Shown here: positions 14,456-17,601 of the stretch, in pieces | Layout: each line of letters begins with the position of its first letter | Position numbering within the stretch: position 1 is the stretch's first letter | Source: Caldifarciminota bacterium | GTDB taxonomy: Bacteria; Hydrothermota; Tepidihabitantia; Tepidihabitantales; Tepidihabitantaceae | Reading direction: 5' to 3' | DNA length: 17,601 bases | Assembly (NCBI GenBank): GCA_011049385.1 | Contig: DSBX01000005.1 | Location: 1-17,601 of the forward strand | Position numbers and translations under genes: made by a program | The notes under the pieces: generated by a model | Seen by the model: the letters and a program-made list of their open reading frames with translations, nothing else | Database searches by the model: none | What the model was told of the DNA's origin: nothing

Positions 14456-16103
14456 AGAACATCGGCGGCTCGACGTACTCGCCGAACACATCCTTCATCG
14501 CCTGGCATATCTCACCCAGCGTCGCCCGGGCGCGCGCCGCGTCCAGGACCAGCGGCATCACATTGTCGGTCCCGGCACAGGCTTCGCGCAAGTCGGTCAG
14601 GACCTGCTCGACCCTGGCACCATCGCGCCGCCGACGCAGTTCCGAAAGCCGCTCGCACTGGCTCTTCTCGACCTCCGGGTCAATCCTCAGCAGTGGGATC
14701 TCCAGCTTCTCGCCTTCGAGTTGGTAGCGGTTGACGCCGACGACCGTCCGCCGTCCCTCCTCGACCGCGCGCTGGTGACGATACGATGCGTCCGCGATTT
14801 CCCGCTGGGGGAAGCCGTGTTCGATGGCCCGGACCATTCCGCCGAGGGCGTCAATCTTGCGGAAGTACTCACGGGCCTGCCGTTCAAGCTCGTCGGTCAG
14901 CGCTTCGACGTACCAGCTTCCGCCCAGCGGGTCGGCGACGCTTGCCGCACCGGTCTCCTCGGCGATGAGCTGTTGGGTGCGAAGCGCGATGAGCACCGCC
15001 TTCTCAGTCGGCAGGGCCCAGGTCTCGTCCATCGAGTTGGTGTGCAGGCTCTGGGTTCCGCCCAGCACCGCGGCCAGCGCCTGGAAACCGGTCCGGGCGA
15101 TGTTGTTCTCCGGCTGTTGCGCGGTAAGACTGCATCCCGCGGTCTGGGTGTGGAACCGAAGCAACCACGAACGCGGGTCCTTCGCCTTGAACGTCTCGCG
15201 CATCTCGCGTGCCCAGATCCGCCGGGCGGCACGGAACTTGGCGACCTCTTCGAAAAAGTCGAGGTGCGAGTTGAAGAAGTACGACAGCCGGGGCGCGAAG
15301 CCGTCCACGTCGAGCCCGGCCGCGATGCCGGCCTCAACGTAGGTCAGGCCGTCCTTGAGCGTGAACGCCAACTCCTGGGCCGCGGTCGAACCCGCCTCGC
15401 GGATGTGGTAGCCGGATATGGAAATCGTGTTCCACCTGGGCACCTGCTCGCTCGCGAAGCGCATGATGTCGGTGATGACCCGCATCGAAGGCTCGGGCGG
15501 AAAGAGCCAGGACTTCTGGGCGATGTACTCCTTGAGGATGTCGTTCTGAATCGTGCCGCGCAGGACCTCGGGCTTGACCCCCTGGAGCTCGGCCGCGGCG
15601 ATGTAGAACGCCCAGATGACCGCGGCCGGGCCGTTGATGGTCATCGAAGTCGAGACCTTGTCGAGCGGGATACCCTCGAACAGCGTGGCCATATCGTCGA
15701 GCGACGAAATCGCCACCCCGCACTTGCCGACCTCGCCCCGGGCCCGCGCGTCGTCGGAATCCCGGCCATAGAGCGTCGGGAAGTCAAAGGCGACCGAGAG
15801 CCCTGTTTCGCCGTGCCCGAGCAGGAACTTGTACCGCGCGTTGGTATCGCGGGCACTGCCGAAACCGGCGAACTGGCGCATCGTCCAGAGCCGCCCCCGG
15901 TACATATCCGGGTGGATGCCGCGGGTAAACGGGTACTGGCCGGGCAGGCCCAGGTCGCGTAGGTAATCGGCGTCGGGCAGGTCAAGCGGCGTGTACACCG
16001 GTTTCAGGGACACACCGGAAAGCGTCTCGCACGCCCGGGCCGGACGCTTGCTGTATTCCTGCTCCCATTCCGCAAATCGTCTCTTCAGTTGGCTGTCATC
16101 CAT
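14454..16103 (-). CDS. icmA: B12-dependent acyl-CoA mutase catalytic subunit (probable isobutyryl-CoA mutase IcmA)
   Basis: This 549-residue TIM-barrel subunit belongs to the methylmalonyl-CoA mutase family. The start at ATG 16103 has GGAGGAG upstream; the open frame beyond it overlaps meaB. Family segments include YPFTRGIHPDMYRGRLWTMR (57-76), GTIQNDILKEYIAQ (183-196), SISGYHIREAG (228-238), FHTQTAG and SLHTNSMDE. Aligned by eye to Propionibacterium methylmalonyl-CoA mutase with a constant offset of 11, Tyr89 becomes Phe78, Arg207 becomes Gln196, and His244 is kept as His233. Phe/Gln is the published signature of isobutyryl-CoA mutase (Phe80/Gln198 in Streptomyces IcmA), where no substrate carboxylate needs an arginine partner. 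The expected reaction is isobutyryl-CoA to n-butyryl-CoA. The C-terminus EYVEPPMF also resembles IcmA. Hydroxyisobutyryl- or pivalyl-CoA mutases are related alternatives. The fold is certain; the substrate is inferred. Confidence 0.85.
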   Translation of the reverse strand: MDDSQLKRRFAEWEQEYSKRPARACETLSGVSLKPVYTPLDLPDADYLRDLGLPGQYPFTRGIHPDMYRGRLWTMRQFAGFGSARDTNARYKFLLGHGETGLSVAFDFPTLYGRDSDDARARGEVGKCGVAISSLDDMATLFEGIPLDKVSTSMTINGPAAVIWAFYIAAAELQGVKPEVLRGTIQNDILKEYIAQKSWLFPPEPSMRVITDIMRFASEQVPRWNTISISGYHIREAGSTAAQELAFTLKDGLTYVEAGIAAGLDVDGFAPRLSYFFNSHLDFFEEVAKFRAARRIWAREMRETFKAKDPRSWLLRFHTQTAGCSLTAQQPENNIARTGFQALAAVLGGTQSLHTNSMDETWALPTEKAVLIALRTQQLIAEETGAASVADPLGGSWYVEALTDELERQAREYFRKIDALGGMVRAIEHGFPQREIADASYRHQRAVEEGRRTVVGVNRYQLEGEKLEIPLLRIDPEVEKSQCERLSELRRRRDGARVEQVLTDLREACAGTDNVMPLVLDAARARATLGEICQAMKDVFGEYVEPPMF

Positions 16104-16108
16104 AACTC

Positions 16109-16115
16109 TCCTCCT
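16109..16115 (-). promoter_or_regulatory. Shine-Dalgarno for the mutase catalytic subunit
   Basis: GGAGGAG on the minus strand lies in the 13-bp gap between the meaB stop and ATG 16103. It decides the 549-residue start against the longer open frame reaching 16427. Confidence 0.7.
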
Positions 16116-16116
16116 G

Positions 16117-17103
16117 TCAATCGCCGGGCCGCACCAGGCCCAGCACCCGGCCGGCCGCGGAATAGGGCGTTGCGCCGCCGGCGAGCACCGCTTCGACCTC
16201 CTCCGCGAGCCTTCCGCTGATACGCTGCCGGCGCCAGACATCACGCCGCAGACGTTCTTCGACAATCTCGACAATCTCGGTCCGCACCTGGCGCCGCCGC
16301 AACTCCTCGAGCCGACCCGATTCGCCGAGGAACTGCCGGTGCTCTTCCAGCCGGTCAAGCAGCGGGACGACCCCTTCACCCGCGGTCGCGACGGTTTCCA
16401 CGACCGGCGGTCGCCACTCGCGGCCATCGGGCAGTAAGTCGAGCATCGAACGAACCTCGACGAGCAGGCGCTCCGCGCCCTGCCGGTCGGCCTTGTTGAT
16501 GCAGAAGATCTCGCCGATCTCCATCAACCCGGCCTTCATCACCTGCACCGAGTCGCCGGACTCGGGCACGAGCACGACCACCGTCGTGTGCGCGGCCGAG
16601 GCGACGTCGAGCTCTATCTGCCCGACACCGACCGTCTCGATGATGATGACCTCACTGCCGAAGGCGTCGAGGACATCGCAGACTTCTCGGGTGCGCCGGG
16701 CCAGGCCGCCCAACCCGCCGCGACTGGCCATCGAGCGGATGAACACGCCCTCATCGGTGAAGAGCCTGGGCATCCTCACCCGGTCCCCGAGAATCGCGCC
16801 GCCGGAAAAGGGCGAGGTCGGGTCCACCGCGATGATGCCGACCGTCCGACCGCGGCTTCGCAACTCCCTGGCCAGCTTCTCGACCAGCGTGCTCTTTCCC
16901 GCCCCGGGTGGGCCGGTGACACCGACGCGCCAGGCCCGTCCCCGGCTCGGGTAAAGCTCGTCGAGCACGCGGGTCGCTCGGTCGTCCTCGTCTTCGACGA
17001 ACGACATCAACCGGGCACAGGCGCGTCGGTCACCGAGGCGAAACCGCGCCAGCAGTTCCTCGGTGGCCTCGCGGCCGTGTGCCGTCGCGGCTTCGGGTTT
17101 CAT
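16117..17103 (-). CDS. MeaB/ArgK-family G-protein chaperone of the B12 mutase
   Basis: This 328-residue P-loop GTPase gates AdoCbl transfer into the mutase and protects it from inactivation. It shows the G1 P-loop GPPGAGKS (64-71), VDPTSPFSGGAILGDRVRM (93-111), SMASRGG (124-130), the ETVGVGQ region (156-162) and the base-specificity motif NKAD (203-206). These are the hallmarks of MeaB, once misnamed ArgK or LAO/AO transport ATPase. The C-terminal part (about 260-328) is a helical, Arg/Glu-rich dimerisation region. The ATG at 17103 directly follows the TGA of the adenosyltransferase gene with no gap, and the mutase gene starts 13 bp downstream. If the mutase is isobutyryl-specific, this would be the equivalent of MeaI. 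It is a separate protein here, unlike the fused G domain of IcmF. Confidence 0.93.
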   Translation of the reverse strand: MKPEAATAHGREATEELLARFRLGDRRACARLMSFVEDEDDRATRVLDELYPSRGRAWRVGVTGPPGAGKSTLVEKLARELRSRGRTVGIIAVDPTSPFSGGAILGDRVRMPRLFTDEGVFIRSMASRGGLGGLARRTREVCDVLDAFGSEVIIIETVGVGQIELDVASAAHTTVVVLVPESGDSVQVMKAGLMEIGEIFCINKADRQGAERLLVEVRSMLDLLPDGREWRPPVVETVATAGEGVVPLLDRLEEHRQFLGESGRLEELRRRQVRTEIVEIVEERLRRDVWRRQRISGRLAEEVEAVLAGGATPYSAAGRVLGLVRPGD

Positions 17104-17601
17104 TCAGTAGTCCACCCCGGCACGGCTGACGATTCCCTTCCGCATCGGGTGGTTGACCTCCCTGACCTCGCTGACCAGGTCGGCGCGGGCGATGACCTCG
17201 GGCCGGGCATGGCGACCGGTAAAAACGAGCTCGACCTCCTTCGGACACATGTCGGCGAGTGCGAGCGCATCCTTGAGGCTGACCAGACCGTATTCCACCG
17301 CGACGTTCAACTCGTCGAGAATGACCATCCGGTAGCGCCCGCCGGACAGGGCGGCACGGGCGAGTTCCAGTCCGCGCCCGGCCTCGGACAGGTCTTCAGC
17401 CGAAGGATTGCCCTTTTCCACGAAGGTCGGCAACCCGGTCTGCACCACTTCCAGGTGCTCGACGCCACGGGCGGCGATGACCTCGCCGTAGCTCGGGTCA
17501 CCCTTCATGAACTGGATAATCAGCACCGGCCAGCCGTGGCCGGTCGCGCGGAGTGCCAGCCCGAACGCCGCGGTCGTCTTGCCTTTACCGTCGCCGGTGT
17601 A
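17104..17601 (-). CDS. cobO: Cob(I)alamin adenosyltransferase, CobO/CobA type (5' partial)
   Basis: This enzyme adenosylates cob(I)alamin with ATP to make adenosylcobalamin, the cofactor of the mutase encoded two genes downstream. The reading frame runs to the right edge, so the N-terminus is missing; 165 residues remain. They begin YTGDGKGKTTAAFGLALRA, which contains the P-loop GDGKGKTT. Next come VLIIQFMKGD, the Walker B-like VILDELNVAVEYGL, and the family's C-terminal VNHPMRKGIVSRAGVDY. This identifies the CobA/BtuR/CobO fold, not PduO or EutT. A start near 17526 would lose the P-loop and is not credible. It may serve de novo or salvage B12 metabolism; its place next to meaB suggests local cofactor supply. 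Confidence 0.93.
   Translation of the reverse strand, partial: YTGDGKGKTTAAFGLALRATGHGWPVLIIQFMKGDPSYGEVIAARGVEHLEVVQTGLPTFVEKGNPSAEDLSEAGRGLELARAALSGGRYRMVILDELNVAVEYGLVSLKDALALADMCPKEVELVFTGRHARPEVIARADLVSEVREVNHPMRKGIVSRAGVDY

Noticed and set aside
14439..15962. 507-codon open frame on the plus strand opposite the mutase
   Set aside because: It is antisense to a fully conserved mutase catalytic subunit, and its translation resembles nothing known.
16104..16427. Upstream extension of the mutase catalytic subunit by 108 residues
   Set aside because: It lies over the conserved C-terminal part of meaB in another frame, and the sequence is Ser/Arg/Gly-rich without homology. GGAGGAG precedes ATG 16103.
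1..17601. CRISPR arrays, tRNA or rRNA genes, IS elements, prophage, toxin-antitoxin or defence genes
   Set aside because: I looked for repeat-spacer periodicity, terminal inverted repeats, cloverleaf-like sequence and relevant protein motifs on both strands and saw none. No gene-free stretch exceeds about 120 bp.

Overview
The window is ordinary-looking chromosomal DNA from a high-GC bacterium, densely packed with genes of uniform composition and no sign of a mobile island. Three secreted or exported proteins end in a beta-sandwich tail resembling the type IX secretion (Por/T9SS) sorting domain, and several are built from FG-GAP/VCBS or other beta-propeller repeats. That combination, with high GC, suggests an uncultivated member of the FCB group, for example a GC-rich candidate division WOR-3 (Stahlbacteria)-like lineage. 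The assignment is an inference from protein style only.

Plus strand, 1-8079: five co-directional genes in one tight block. They are the C-terminal part of an M6-type secreted metalloprotease with FG-GAP repeats and a sorting tail (cut by the left edge), a secreted protein of 14 tandem repeats with a sorting tail (ATGA overlap with the protease gene), a small membrane protein, L-aspartate oxidase (nadB), and a XerD/XerC-type tyrosine recombinase (ATGA overlap with nadB). The block converges on a minus-strand operon across 48 bp.

Minus strand, 12363 down to 8128: a soluble PAS-PAS histidine kinase, a response regulator (TTGA overlap, TTG start), nadC and purM. A good sigma70-type promoter (TTGACA, 16 bp, TACACT) sits 5' of the kinase. 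NadB and NadC are the first and third enzymes of de novo NAD synthesis. They lie in opposing operons, and nadA is not in the window.

Minus strand, 17601 down to 12483: a coenzyme-B12 acyl-CoA mutase operon. In order it encodes a cob(I)alamin adenosyltransferase (cut by the right edge), a MeaB-type G-protein chaperone, the mutase catalytic subunit, the mutase B12-binding subunit, and a secreted Asp-box propeller protein with a sorting-like tail. The adenosyltransferase makes AdoCbl, the G protein loads and protects it, and the two subunits form the enzyme. By overall similarity the enzyme would be called methylmalonyl-CoA mutase. Its two substrate-selecting residues are Phe78 and Gln196, the isobutyryl-CoA mutase pair, instead of Tyr/Arg. 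I consider this the most important observation in the window.

I found no CRISPR array, tRNA, rRNA, IS element, prophage or recognisable defence system, and no clearly novel multi-gene system.
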